Notes: generated by a model from the sequence alone, not told the origin. Shown: positions 27,811 to 38,224, counted from the stretch's first letter. The stretch is DNA of 64,000 nt from Pectinophora gossypiella (GCF_024362695.1 NC_065408.1:3286001-3350000), one strand, 5' to 3'. Numbers and translations: made by a program.

Positions 27811-28363
27811 AAGAGTATCAAAATATGAGTATAATCTACAATAAATAGTGAAATCGAGTGTAAATATATAATAGTACAATAAAAAAACAGTTTTTTTTTA
27901 TAATAGCATAACGATTCATTTAAAAATATAAAAAAATGCTTACATGCGCATAAAGCAACACGGACCTCCGCTACACACGAAATAAATTGTTGTCTCTGTC
28001 GACGCCTCGTGTCGACGCCCACCTGGACTCATCTGAGACTTCAAAAACAAGTGTCAAGAATTGGCAAAATAAATATGACACGCCAACGTAAGTGTCAAAC
28101 ACAGATGGATGTTTCCGAAAATTCCCTCGAAGGAATAGAAATCCGATTTGGTCTGACGTTTTGCGTTACACACACAGATACGCCATAGGGAATAAAAAGT
28201 TCAATAAAAGATGTGAGAAAAATATTTCCTTTCCATGTTCAAGTGAAAAAATTTTAGGCGAGAATAAAGTATCGATTTCCAAAGTATGTAACACAGCTCA
28301 TCACAAGATTAACTGAACCACCAAGTCACACCGAGCTTTTATTAGGCCAACGTGATAGCATAG
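27811..28363. other. Unassigned stretch
   Basis: Two chance frames (minus 27786-28022, plus 28092-28316) without motifs. A trace of repeat D (GAGCTTTTATTAGGCCAACG) lies at about 28330-28355. Confidence 0.4.
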
Positions 28364-28502
28364 AATAGGGAATAATACTACATAATAGAACGGCAACTCT
28401 CCGCTCCCCACCAACGTCTGAGCTAGGTTTACCTTAACCCCCAAACATATTTTTTAGACTTGAATCGTATAGTCAGACGTCACACACACAGATGCGCGTG
28501 TA

Positions 28503-28644
28503 CGGTCACGAGCATTAATATGTATACACTTTGGTACCATATCACATTAACTTTATTGACAAATTGAACTGTAAGTCTCACTAAATGTCAAATATGTTAG
28601 TGCGACAGAGTCCTAAAGTGGGTACATTATATAGCTCATGACTG
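28503..28644. mobile_element. MITE family M1, copy c
   Basis: A 142-bp copy between TA (28501-28502) and TA (28645-28646), inserted into repeat E. The same repeat without the MITE, at 53621-53653 and (inverted) 40603-40641, shows the empty site. Confidence 0.92.
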
Positions 28645-28663
28645 TACGATACTGTCAATGTGT

Positions 28664-28960
28664 AGTCTTCTTCTGTCGTGTGGGTTGTGAGGTGAATTAC
28701 CAACCCCATCAACCCTAGCGTCAGGGTTACTATTGAGCCGCCAAAGGCCCCTGACATGGCTCATGTAACGACTACTTACATCAGTAAGTAGTAACCGGGA
28801 CCAACATATTATTTGCGAACAATCAAGTGATCAGCCTGTAATGTCCTAACCAAACTAGGGATCACAAAGTGATTTTTGTGATGTGTCCCCAACGGGATTT
28901 GAACCCGGGACCTCCGGAACGTGAGCCCAACGCTCAAACCACTGGACCAAGGAGGCCGTC
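28664..28960 (-). mobile_element. SINE-B (tRNA-derived), copy 1
   Basis: The minus-strand head reads CCTTGGTCCAGTGGTTTGAGC (A box region) with B box GGGTTCAAATCCCG. The body includes AATCACTTTGTGATCCCTAG and CCAAAGGCCCCTGACATGG in reverse. The tail ends with AGAAGAAG-type sequence. It is flanked by AATGTGTAGT/AATATGTAGT (28657-28666, 28963-28972), a target duplication within repeat E. Confidence 0.85.
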
Positions 28961-29015
28961 TGAATATGTAGTGTGTGTGTAAAACGAGGTTGTTTGTATG
29001 AAGTGTCCGGAGTGT

Positions 29016-29285
29016 GGTAGGCAAGGTGCTTAGCTTAGCCGTATCGCAGTCAATAATGTTCAAACCAACTGTGTTAGTAAGTAACCTTGCTATTCTATAC
29101 GCAATGCGAAAAAAGTTTCATAAAACAGTTTGATATGTCGGTCAGTGAATACGAGCGAGTTTACGACAGCCACAGATGTCCCACCTCTAAGATAAACCTT
29201 ACAGCCTTTATTGAAATGTGGCTCTCACACAATAAGAAGAAAATGAAAACTAAGACGTAAAAAGAATAACTAAGAATGACTAAGT
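29016..29285. other. Unassigned stretch
   Basis: No recognised repeat or coding feature. Confidence 0.35.
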
Positions 29286-29520
29286 TGATGGTAGAGCTGG
29301 CAGAGGAAGACCGAGAAGGACTTACGATGACCAACTTGGAGATGTTCTTAGAAAAGGTTTAATACGATCTACTCTGAACCGGCGTGCGTGTATGAAGCGA
29401 TTGATGAATGTGGAGGAAGCAAGAGAAGTGTGTCAGGATCGAAGCAAATGGAATTCTATAGTCTCTGCTTACCCCGGTGGGAAATAGGCGTGAGTTTATG
29501 TATGTAAGAATGATTAAGAC
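29286..29520 (+). pseudogene. RTE-like LINE C-terminal remnant with TATG tail
   Basis: An open stretch of about 65 codons after a stop encodes RAGRGRPRRTYDDQLGDVL and CQDRSKWNSIVSAYPGGK, then stop at about 29488. This is the familiar basic GRPRRTW-type C-terminus found at the end of RTE-like proteins, including a RSKWN block. The 3' end is GGCGTGAGTTTATGTATG. The same end appears at 33190, 47556 (minus) and 57960. No RT domain remains. Confidence 0.72.
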
Positions 29521-29741
29521 GTTTCTTTTTTTTACCTTTGATGAGTTTGCCCCAACTTGCCCGAAGGCATTGACGAGGCCTAAGATGGAGCGAGCTCGCC
29601 CAGAAGGTGCCTGTTCACTCTGGCGTTGAAAGCACCCGGGTTATATTCATTCGGAAATACAGAAGACGGCAGAGAATTCCATTCTCACGGTTACAGTATT
29701 ATCTGGAAAAACACTGCTATAGGTAATGAATAATTGATATC

Positions 29742-30262
29742 AAAATTCAAAATTCAAAAATATCTTTATTCAGTAGGTAACATAGTTACACTTTGAATCG
29801 TCAATTTTACATAACGAACGTCTTATCCGCCTAAAACTACTGCAGCTTCTCACAACCTGTATAGCCGGGGAAAAGAAACTGCAAGAAAAACCTCGGCACA
29901 GGGCCCTAGACGTTCTTTAAAAAAATAAAAATAAACATAAAATATTGGTATACAATTAAGTAATTTAGCTACCTAATATCAGTTCTCAGACAGTTAATCC
30001 CATGCATTCATATCTTCTAAATAATCACTAACTTTATAATAACCTTTTTTGTAAAGTTTTTGTTTAACTACTGTCTTAAAACAGTTGAAAGGCAAATTCT
30101 GAATGTCAATGGGAATCTTATTGTAAAAACGTATACATTGCCCCTTAAAAGTTAGTAACCTTGTGTAATCGACTGACTTGTAAAGCAAGTTTATTTTTAT
30201 TCCGGGTATTAACAATGTTTTAGGTTCGCCCCCTATTACATGGAACTTAAATATAGCTGGTG
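29742..30262 (-). mobile_element. CR1-like LINE 3' end, family 1 (longest fragment)
   Basis: Minus-strand copy with the tail (TTGAATTTTGAATTTTGA) at about 29742, the GGGCCCTAGACG 3' UTR block, and about 75 codons of ORF2 upstream. 5'-truncated. Confidence 0.87.
29994..30240 (-). pseudogene. LINE ORF2 C-terminal end
   Basis: The minus strand encodes KGQCIRFYNKIPIDIQNLP and KQKLYKKGYYKVSDYLEDMN to the natural stop at 29994-29996. This is the normal C-terminus of the family-1 element; the same final peptide is encoded near 3395-3430 and 41775-41800. Everything N-terminal to it is missing. Confidence 0.82.
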
Positions 30263-30278
30263 AAAAGTTAGTGTATAC

Positions 30279-30374
30279 AAGGTGTTAGTGACATCGTAAC
30301 GAATACTCAGGGGAATGATCCAGATCATGATTCTGAGTTAATATCAAGTCGAATTTCCCGTCGCAAAATTCATG
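30279..30374. mobile_element. MITE family P, left-arm fragment
   Basis: GGTGTTAGTGACATCGTAACG to GTCGCAAAATTCATG, then replaced by a T run and other sequence. Confidence 0.8.
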
Positions 30375-30454
30375 TTTTTTTTTTTTTGCGGTGTTTTACG
30401 ACTAGTAGATGGTAATAATGACTTAACGTGCCAGCAAGAACATAATTCTAATAT

Positions 30455-30580
30455 AATAATTTATGATCCAAACATGAATTCGAAAACACATTCGACAATC
30501 ATAGGTTTAGGCCTGTGATGGATTCGAAGCTGTGACCTCAAGTGAGAGGCAAGCGTTCTACCAACTGAAACTTCAAATTC
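30455..30580 (-). mobile_element. SINE-H fragment
   Basis: Plus-strand ATGATCCAAACATGAATTCG and GACCTCAAGTGAGAGGCAAGC resemble the tRNA-like head of the SINE-H copy at 33640-33818, read from the minus strand. Confidence 0.55.
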
Positions 30581-30586
30581 AAATAC

Positions 30587-30790
30587 AGGATGTTAGTGAC
30601 ATCGTAACGAATATTAAGAGGGATGTTTCAGACCATGATTCTGAGTCGATATCAAGTGAAATTGCCTGTCGGAAAAGTCGTGACAATTTTAGATTTTTTT
30701 TAAATTATTTTCAGTTCTTTCGAAAATTCCTCTTGAAATCAACTCAGAATCATCCCTGAAAGTTTTCGTTACGAAGTCACTAACACCCTG
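30587..30790. mobile_element. MITE family P, copy (full)
   Basis: GATGTTAGTGACATCGTAACG at the left and CGAAGTCACTAACACCCTG at the right; the central part of the right arm carries a deletion. Confidence 0.85.
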
Positions 30791-30899
30791 TATATGTTTT
30801 GCAATATTATCATCATTACTAGGAGATTGTGAATCTCTAAGAAAAGCGGCCAAATAACAGGGCCGCGACGGCACGCGTGGTATTGCAAGAATTGTACAA

Positions 30900-31015
30900 G
30901 TTTAGCGAGTTCCGTGAGCTAATCGAACGAATTCCGCGACTGTCCGCGTCCTTCCGTTTCCGCAGGCATCCGCCAGTATTCGTCCGCACCCGTCCGTAGC
31001 CGTCCGCGTAATTAA
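30900..31015. repeat. Cluster of short TCCG repeats
   Basis: GTCCGC/TTCCG/CATCCGCC/GTCCGTAGCCGTCCGC units at roughly 10-bp spacing between 30945 and 31010. Similar GTCCG-rich strings are common in moth DNA; origin here unknown. Confidence 0.5.
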
Positions 31016-31099
31016 AACTGCCACGTCTTTTAACCTGATACCCCACCTGATACCCTAGGCCCGACAACGAAGGGTATTTTCGAGTGATTTATTTTTAAA

Positions 31100-31311
31100 C
31101 CCGTGTGAGATCAGTTCATGTTTGCCGCGTGGACCCTGAGCGGTGGGCACGGATCGTCACTCATTGGGTGCCTCAGGATGGGTACAGGCGTCGTGGTAGA
31201 CCTCGAAAGAGATGGCGTGACGACTTGGACGCTTGCCGGAGGGACTGGCGACCGCGAAAAAATGGAAAGAGGAAGGGAGCCTTTGGCCAGCAGTGGGATC
31301 TTGTAAGCTAG
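31100..31311 (+). pseudogene. RTE-type LINE C-terminal remnant (second family)
   Basis: The plus strand encodes DPERWARIVTHWVPQDGYRR and RGRPRKRWRDDLDACRRDW, ending GQQWDL. This matches the end of RTE-like proteins (RW...V..W.P..G.R.RGRP..RW.DDL). The start is not natural; the RT domain is absent. Confidence 0.7.
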
Positions 31312-31475
31312 ATTAGATTAGAGATCAATTCGGAGAACGCGTCACTTACATCTTAGTGTTACAGGTTCAACTCCCAGATCGGGTTCTAAACCACTAAATT
31401 CTACTTTTTTCTTGAATCATTGATATCATGTGGATTCTAGGATTTGTGCCTGGTTAATGGAGAAGTGGGTGTATA

Positions 31476-31700
31476 CAGGATGTTAGTGACATCGTAACGA
31501 AAACTTTGAGGGATGATTGAGGCTATGATTCTGAGATGATATCAAGTAGAATTTTCCGTCGCAAAAGTATGGAATTGAAAATAATTTAAAAAAACACAAA
31601 AAAATTCAGGAATATTCAGACTGAAAATTCCACTTGATATCGACTCAGAATCATGGTCTGAACCATCCCCCTCAGTATTCGTTACGGTGTCACTAACACC
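31476..31700. mobile_element. MITE family P, copy (full)
   Basis: CAGGATGTTAGTGACATCG after TATA; right end GTCACTAACACCC. The arms differ in details, as expected for an old copy. Confidence 0.87.
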
Positions 31701-31736
31701 CATACCTACTTGTATGGCTACCGTATGTACTTGTGT

Positions 31737-31964
31737 GGGGTGTAAGTGACATCGTAACGAATACTGAGGGGGATGATTCAGCTGATTATTCTGAGTTAAT
31801 ATCAAGTGGAATTTTTCATCGCAAAAGTATAGAATTGAAAATAATTAATAAAAAAACTAAAAAGAATCATTAATTTTGCGACGAAAAATTCCACTTGATA
31901 TTAACTCAGAATCATGGCCTGAATCATCCCCCTGAGTATTCGTTACGATGTCACTAACACCCTG
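31737..31964. mobile_element. MITE family P, copy (full), tandem neighbour
   Basis: GGGGTGTAAGTGACATCG at the left, TCACTAACACCCTG then TATAAT at the right. It lies only 36 bp from the previous copy, in the same orientation. Confidence 0.87.
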
Positions 31965-32044
31965 TATAATATACCCCTACTCCTTTGGGGATAGAGGCGT
32001 GATGCAATGTTATGTTAGTTTAAGATACAACAAACATTAGGATG

Positions 32045-32346
32045 AAATAAAAAATAGTAGAATAAATATCTACTCTATACTCTACTAATAATGAATTTGT
32101 ATTGTTTATTAACAAATTATGTATTTCAATAATGTAAAGAGATTATTTACATTATCAAATACCTACATTAGATTTAATAAATAGCCGTCCTATCATCAAC
32201 AAATAAAAAATAGTAGTATAAATATCTACTCTATTGCGGTAATAAAGAATTGTATTATTTTATTAACAAATTATGTATTTCAATAATGTAAAGAGAATCT
32301 TCACAGTATTAAATACCTACTAATTAAATTTAATAAACAGTCGTCC
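32045..32346. repeat. 156-bp tandem duplication
   Basis: Two head-to-tail units: AAATAAAAAATAGTAG begins at 32045 and again at 32201, and both units contain TTAACAAATTATGTATTTC and end in a CCGTCC/TCGTCC motif. The second unit is slightly shorter. Very AT-rich; class unknown. Confidence 0.82.
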
Positions 32347-32594
32347 AACTCCCGGACTGTGCCTGGCTCCGGTATTTGGCTCCATCTCCCTCGGACATAG
32401 TTCGCAAGTCCCAACTTTATTCGGATTTAGCGCCACTGTCACTACGTACCTTACGTACTATTGCTATTACTTCGAGTCCTTCCAATACTGAGGGGCTGTA
32501 AAGGGAAATTTCCATTCAGACTTTGTTATTAAAAAGGCTTTTTGACAAAAGCCAATGATGATTGACCGGAATTATAAACAACTTACAGTTTTAC

Positions 32595-32702
32595 AGTGAG
32601 AAGCTGCAGTAGTTTTAGGCGGATGAGACGTTCATTATGTAAAAATTGACGAGTGTAACTATGTTACCAACTGAATAAAGATATTTTGGAATTTGAATTT
32701 GA
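32595..32702 (+). mobile_element. CR1-like LINE 3' end, family 1 (short)
   Basis: GTGAGAAGCTGCAGTAGTTTT to a GGAATTTGAATTTGA tail. Confidence 0.8.
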
Positions 32703-32869
32703 CTTATATCCGCCACAAATAATATTTATTGTCACTATTTTTGATTAATTACATACAGTCAGTGAGATGCAAAATAATTAATTTATATCGCAAAATACGG
32801 CCATTACGTTTGACAGCTGTTTTTTTTAAGAAACCGGACAGAGAAATCAAAACTCTATAAAGATAAATA

Positions 32870-32960
32870 CAAACATACAAATATACTTTATTGCACACAA
32901 CATACAAAACAAGTTTTACACAAAACATACACGAAAGATACAGTACAATCTGGCAGCCTT
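32870..32960 (-). mobile_element. LINE 3' end, family T
   Basis: ACAAATATACTTTATTGCAC and AACAAGTTTTACACAAAAC; the same block is at 45003-45080. The TTTATT is a minus-strand AATAAA. Confidence 0.6.
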
Positions 32961-33640
32961 TTTGCAGAAAAAAAAGGTAAAAATAAAAATGAGGTAAATA
33001 TAAAAAGGTCTATGACAACGAGTGGTGTTGCCCACAATAAACCGATTATAAGGGTGCATATTTAATACTTGTAATCCATAATAATATTATCTCTGTCTGT
33101 TGCCTTTTGACTGCCCTAAACCCTAAACCCAGCGAGTATTCATGAAGTCTGCATGAAGAACGGAAGAAGCGAATGTGACGTGCCATGATCTTAATAAGTG
33201 GAATTCTGTAGTCTCTGCCTAACCCAACCAACCCCTAAATATGTCAGGGGAAATATGTATGTATTTTATTTATTTGTTTGTTTTATTTTTACAGTTTTAC
33301 ATTCAGCCATTAGAGTAAAAACCAATTCGACTGAAACAAACACATATAAGACATAACAATTATTATTATTTAACTAGAACAATAGCGAAATGCCACATCT
33401 GTGAATTTGGCCACCGAACAGCTGTACAGGTGAACGTCCGGGTTGTCCTGGGCCAGGGCGTTAATTATCCGCATCGCGCGAGTAACCGGCAAGTACCAAC
33501 CAAGATTGGTTCTCGACAGCGGGACTTTAAACGTTTGCGGTTGCCGTCGCACGTTGCAATAATTGTAATCATAAAGTAAGAAAACTAACTAAAATAGTCT
33601 ATGTAGTCTACGAGACTCCCTATCCCATTACAGATTAGGT
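32961..33640. other. Mostly unassigned; short RTE-like tail at 33185-33265
   Basis: AAGTGGAATTCTGTAGTCTC followed by a TATGTATG-type tail is the decayed end of the RTE-like family seen at 29286. A 60-codon minus frame (33370-33552) has no motif. Confidence 0.4.
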
Positions 33641-33818
33641 CACATACCTCCGAAACGCATTTCTCGGGAATATGGATTTCACCGCAGAGCACGTGATAAT
33701 CATTTATGATCCAAACATGAATTCGAAAATCAATGGTGTTGCCCTTGCTAGGATTCGAACCTGCAACCTCACAGTGAGAGTCAAGCGTGCTTCCAACTGG
33801 GCTACCACGGCTGCCATT
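33641..33818 (-). mobile_element. SINE-H (tRNA-derived)
   Basis: The minus-strand head carries GGTAGCCCAGTTGG (A box) and GGTTCGAATCCTAGC (B box), and downstream TTTGGATCATAAATGA. The family also occurs at 45085-45640 and 48775-49005. The plus and minus frames across it are chance. Confidence 0.75.
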
Positions 33819-33947
33819 AGAGAAGGCGAACATCGTGTCTTAAAAGAACTCAAAGAATGTAGAATGCTACACCGACAAGAGCATGACTCTGAAATTAATA
33901 AATATACTTAATATACAAATTAATATAGTGATGATTAAAGTAAACTA

Positions 33948-34018
33948 GACTTGGCTTGGTGAGGTGCTTAATAGTTGTATTAAGCACACCTCGTCAACCC
34001 AAGTATAAGCCAAGCCAA
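33948..34018. repeat. Imperfect hairpin
   Basis: GAGGTGCTTAATA and TATTAAGCACACCTC flank a GTTG loop, with further partial pairing of GGCTTGG and CCAAGCC-like ends. Could be a small foldback repeat; no homologue recognised. Confidence 0.5.
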
Positions 34019-34204
34019 ATAAAGTTACAAGTAAAATACTGGAGCTCAGTTCAAAACTAAACAATTAACTTTCAGTAGCAAATTACACAGAGATCGAGAC
34101 ACCAAGTCACGAACTTGCTTTAAGCTAATAGTTTTACTTAATTTAGCTTAATTACCCGACGACTGCCAAACAAAAAGTAGGGTTATGTATTTGACCGCTA
34201 TATA

Positions 34205-34549
34205 CAGGGTGTTAGTGGCATCGTAACAAATACTGAGGGGGATTATTCAGACCATGATTCTGAGTTAATAACAAATGGAATTTCTTGTCGGAAAATTCAT
34301 AAAAAAAATATTTATTTATTGGTACACAATAAAACAGACACAAGGAACAAACAAAGAAAATAGATAGTACAGGTAAGTTTATTTTTATACAAAGAGAGAG
34401 AATAGAGATTCTTTTTAGAGATTTAGTGTTTTTTTATTATTATTTTCATATTCAGACTTTTACGACAGAAAATTCCACTTGATATGAAATCAAAACAATA
34501 AGCTGAATCATCCCCCTCAGTATTCGTTGTGGTGTCACTTAAACTGCGT
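34205..34549. mobile_element. MITE family P, split by a LINE tail
   Basis: Left arm 34205-34302 (CAGGGTGTTAGTGGCATCG), right arm about 34440-34549 (GAAAATTCCACTTGATATG). The centre (about 34303-34420) resembles a minus-strand LINE end with ATTTATTTATTGGTACAC. Confidence 0.78.
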
Positions 34550-34556
34550 ATAAGTA

Positions 34557-34699
34557 CGGTCACGAGCATTAATATGTATACACTTTGGTACCATGTCACA
34601 TTAACTTTTTTGACCAATTGAACTGTAAGTCTCTCTAAATGTCAAATATGTTATGTGCGACAGAGTCCTAAAGTTGGTACATTATATTGCTCATGACTG
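34557..34699. mobile_element. MITE family M1, copy d
   Basis: CGGTCACGAGCA after TA (34555-34556) to CTCATGACTG; the right TA has decayed to TC. It lies 8 bp after a family P copy. Confidence 0.85.
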
Positions 34700-34773
34700 T
34701 CCGTACATGTAGCCATACAAGTGCATATGGGTGGGGCGTGAGCTTGTAAAACCGAGAGCACTGACTACTCAAG

Positions 34774-34862
34774 GTCCGTCCATCACAAGAAGAACTAAGT
34801 ACCCACGCGTCGCCGAGCTTTCTGTTAGACCAATGTGATAGGTGGTGAGTCGTATCACCGTC
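34774..34862. repeat. Repeat D (inverted)
   Basis: AAGAACTAAGTACCCACGC and CTTTCTGTTAGACCAATGTG are the reverse of the family D signature. Confidence 0.68.
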
Positions 34863-35748
34863 TGTTAAGGCCCGCCTCGACCGCTCTGCCGACGCTCTCC
34901 TCTCGCTCCAGTCCCGCAGGGAAGAGTCGCTGCCGCAGCTTCTTATGAGACAGGTGTTTTTTGGGTTCTTCATAAAGTAAAAGCGCCAGTAACAACTTCA
35001 CATATTATAAAGAAAGAAATTACAAATTAAGTATAAAAGTCGTCATTTTCACGTTAGGACGACGCGCCCGTTACGCGCGTGCGTTGTTGCGGTCCAATCC
35101 CGAACGGCGGCGCTGGAGTCTTCCTCGCCTCCCGCTGCCCCCTTGTAGTGACGTTCCACGTCCCACAAATGACATATGTCACGATCATTAACACCGTCTA
35201 TCACGGTCGAGCTAACTGTGTTAGTGAAGTGTTTTGAACCCTAAAAACATAAAATCGATCTTTATGATTGATTTTAACAAATTTGATGATTTCTAAACAG
35301 AAAGAATTCAGAGATACGCACGCGTATATACTCTATACGAATATGTAGGTGTACTTATAGAAGAAAACACCAGTTCTTCCCGCGTTAGACTAAACAATGT
35401 TACCAAACTCAGCTTAAAGGATTTACCTACAACTTGACGAACAATTTGAATCACTTTAAACAGACCCCTTTTAATCCAATCACGAAACACGCTTCTTTAC
35501 TCGATGTCCAAATGAATCTCGGAACAATTTTGGACACTAACGAGATAAGAAAAGATCCAAAATAGACTCCATTGAATAACGAGAACTTCGGACCCGGGGT
35601 AAGTCCATTATTGGAGTTAGGGAACCCCCTCACAGCACGAAATCCCTGAAAACGTCTACGCTGTCACGCTAGGCCATTTTACAACTTATTAATGAATTAC
35701 TTTTTCAAAACGTCACACCGGAAGTTTACTATGGAAAATACCGTCTAA
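34863..35748. other. Unassigned stretch with a GC-rich part
   Basis: 35050-35160 is GC-rich (GACGACGCGCCCGTTACGC). A trace of repeat D occurs near 35195. No coding feature or known promoter element could be tied to a gene. Confidence 0.4.
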
Positions 35749-36059
35749 GGGCGTGGATCCATTTCTACGGTGCGGTGCCGTTTGCCGTGCGACGGTACGG
35801 CACCGCCGCCGGCGGATGGCGCGACACCGTGCCGCACCACGGCGTCGTGTACTGGCACGTACACGCTTAGCACGTATACCAAAATTAGTTTTGGCTTGTT
35901 ATGGACCGCGAAAGACGTATCCTGCTCCTGTTGCTGTATCAAAGAAGATATTGGGTAAATCCATACCGTGGCGCGCCACGGCGCCGCGCCACCTGCCGGC
36001 GGCGGTGCCGTTCCGTTGCACGGCAAACGGCGCCGCACCGTAGACATGGGTCCACGCCC
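35749..36059. mobile_element. GC-rich MITE M6
   Basis: 311 bp with inverted ends GGGCGTGGATCCAT and ATGGGTCCACGCCC, continuing inward with CGGTGCGGTGCCGTTTGCCGT paired to ACGGCAAACGGCGCCGCACCG. The arms are about 90 bp and very GC-rich, with an AT-richer centre. No certain target duplication was seen. Overlapping frames on both strands result from the GC-rich arms. Confidence 0.8.
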
Positions 36060-36152
36060 AGAGTGTCATCATAGATAAAACCTGGTCTACCACCCTACTC
36101 ATTGTTAGAAATTGTAACATAACGTAAGTTTATCACTATATCCCAATTGTAG

Positions 36153-36262
36153 CAGTCAGAGGTACATCCATCGCAAGATGAACTAAGTACCCACACCTCA
36201 CCGAGCTGTTAGACCAACGTTAGTAACCGTATCGCCGTCTATAATGGTCTGGCCAACTTTCT
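36153..36262. repeat. Repeat D (inverted)
   Basis: GTACATCCATCGCAAGATG, CCACACCTCACCGAGC and GTATCGCCGTCTATAATGG match family D in reverse. Confidence 0.75.
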
Positions 36263-36280
36263 TAGTGAAAATTGTACTTA

Positions 36281-36610
36281 ACATAACATACATAACATAA
36301 ACAGGCTATACGTCCCACTGCTGGGCACAGGCTTCCCCTCAATCAACCGGAGCATACTCCACCAGGCTGCTCCAATGCTGGTTGGTGGAAGTGTTTTTAC
36401 GGCTAATAGCCGGGACCTACGGCTTAACGTGCCCTCCGAAGCACGGAATCATCTTACTTTTTGGGACAATCAGGTGATTCAAGCCTGAAAAGTCCTTACC
36501 AAACAAAGGACAGTCTCACAAAGTGATTTCGACAATGTCCCCATCGGGAATCGAACCCGGACCTCCAGATCGGGAGCCTAACGCTCTAACCACTAGACCA
36601 CGGAGGCTGT
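36281..36610 (-). mobile_element. SINE-A, copy 2
   Basis: The minus-strand head (GGTCTAGTGGTTAGAGCGTT; B box GGTCCGGGTTCGATTCCCG) ends at about 36608. The 3' end at 36281 has CATACATAACATAAACAG and the GCCCAGCAGTGGG-like block in reverse. Partial loss of the middle. Confidence 0.87.
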
Positions 36611-36734
36611 GTGAAAATTGCACTTAAGATAAATTAATAACTCATTGGTGCAAGTCTGGCACACAGTTCGAATAAGTACTCTCCGTTTGAGAAACAAGCC
36701 GGTATTATATTGTCAAAAAACGAACTTTATGATT

Positions 36735-37190
36735 CAGAATCAGAATCATTTATTCAACGTAATTATCATGGATAAACTTGTTGAAGGTCAATGTAACATT
36801 TTTGAATTTACGTCATTTCGCAAGGTGTTATGGCTGAGGAGAAGAAATGACAAGAAACTGCAACAGCAACACATCTTTTAAATCAACGAGGGTACATTAC
36901 AAGTTATTTCATAACTAGAGGAAGACATTCAATACCAGACATTTTTATCATTTCGGTAATCATTAATCTTATAATAAGCTTTTTTACATAAAGTAAGCTT
37001 CACGTGAGCTTTAAATTTATTCTCTGACAAATTTAAAATATTATCTGGTATTTTATTGTAAAAACGTATACATAACCCCAAAAAAGATGAATATGTAGAA
37101 TAAGTCAAGTCAGTAATGTCATGGTAGAAAGGTCTTATATCTATAAACCGCTGTCATGGTTTGACGTTATATGCAAAGTATGTTTTCTGG
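36735..37190 (-). mobile_element. CR1-like LINE 3' end, family 2 (long)
   Basis: The minus strand has an ATTCTGATTCTG tail (at about 36735-36748), the TTGCTGTTGCAGTTTCTTG block, and an upstream part whose complement includes GTATACGTTTTTACAATAAA, the region that encodes the RFYNKI-type ORF2 end. 5'-truncated. Confidence 0.72.
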
Positions 37191-37499
37191 GCTGTAATCT
37201 AAACCCCACATTAAAATCGTGAAATGCTTCTATATCGCACAAATTGCGATGCGCTATGGGGGTGGTCGCTTAGCTGTGAAAACTTCAACTTTAACTAGAA
37301 GGGATAAAGATTACAGAAGCGAAGATGGCGACACTTTGAAAAAATATGCGTTTCTTAATAGGCCGAAAAGATGATGGATGGATGGATGATGGATGGTTAT
37401 GGACCTAGGTCAGACATTTATACCTGTGGTATTCTAAAGTCCGTGATTGCCCTGTTCGGAGAACGCGTGACTTACGTGTTCGAATAGGCTAGTTTTCAA
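37191..37499. other. Unassigned stretch
   Basis: A short GATGGATGGATG run lies at 37370-37395; nothing else recognised. Confidence 0.35.
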
Positions 37500-37596
37500 C
37501 TTCTTCTTATCGTATGGGTTGTGAGGTGGAATACCAACCTCATCACCATCAACCCTGGTGTCAGGGTTGTTATTGAGCCAAAGGCCCCTGACATGA
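37500..37596 (-). mobile_element. SINE-B 3' fragment
   Basis: CTTCTTCTTATCGTATGGG, AACCCTGGTGTCAGGG and CCAAAGGCCCCTGACATG in reverse orientation. The tRNA-like head is absent. Confidence 0.75.
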
Positions 37597-37639
37597 GCTT
37601 CCAACTAGTCAAATCAGTTTCTTTTTACTAAACGTCCAA

Positions 37640-38130
37640 ACACGAAATTACTATGGAATTTGTATGCGTTTGTTTGTACCGACAGAGGGATTGTGTCCTC
37701 TAACATGATGGACTAATGTTATGGGCGATAGGCTGATCCCTTATCACCATAAGGTTCATCATATCCATCTTTGGAATTCGTATCAACAGTGGCTGCAAGT
37801 TGTCTTTGATTACTTGTGGCTCTGCCCACCCCATTAGGGATTACGGGCGTGAGTTTATGTATGTATGTATGTTGTATGCGTTTCGTGTAGTTCTTGTATT
37901 GGATTTATTCGCGTGTAATTTACATACTTACTATGAAAAAGCACACTGTGACGTCATAGAAAAACGTGATAAAATGTCGTACTTATTATTTCGTTTTCTT
38001 GATTAAAATTCATAAATAAGTGAATAAAATAAGTAAAATAAAAAATAAATAAAAAGTTTTTCGTTAGTTTTAGATCTGCCTTTATTTAGTAATCAGAATT
38101 TGATAATTTATCTTAAACCTAGTACACGAC
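37640..38130. repeat. Repeat S (copy 2), split by a 200-bp retroelement
   Basis: 37640-37671 (AACACGAAATTACTATGG) and 37930-38125 (AAAGCACACTGTGACGTCAT) match repeat S at 4340-4570. The interruption is at 37672-37871. Confidence 0.72.
37672..37871 (+). mobile_element. Short RTE-like retroelement with TATG tail, copy 1
   Basis: 200 bp flanked by TTGTATGCGTTT (37660-37671 and 37872-37883). It starts near ACCGACAGAGGGATTGTG and ends GGCGTGAGTTTATGTATG(TATG)n. The copy at 41285-41480 starts at the same base and is almost identical, so this may be a small defined element rather than random truncation. Confidence 0.78.
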
Positions 38131-38224
38131 CCAATTCCGGCTCGGGCTGTAAAACATTGAATTTGACTTTAATGAGTTTGAATTCATGTTTGGATCATAG
38201 ATAATAGATATCGCGTTGTTTCCA

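Larger units (their letters stand above)
28364..29015. repeat. Repeat E, split by a MITE and a SINE
   Basis: The repeat E pieces are 28364-28502, 28645-28666 and 28961-29015. They match the uninterrupted copy at 53484-53700 (GGCGACTCTCCGCTCCCCACC, GTCAATGTGTAGTC, TTGTATGAAG). The first break holds MITE M1 copy c at a TA; the second holds SINE-B copy 1 with a 10-bp imperfect duplication. Confidence 0.82.

Noticed and set aside
35040..35200. GC-rich patch as a CpG-type promoter
   Set aside because: No coding exon or transcript evidence nearby; composition alone is not enough.
35745..36120. Overlapping frames on both strands near 35.8-36.1 kb
   Set aside because: They follow the GC-rich arms of MITE M6 and have no protein-like motif.
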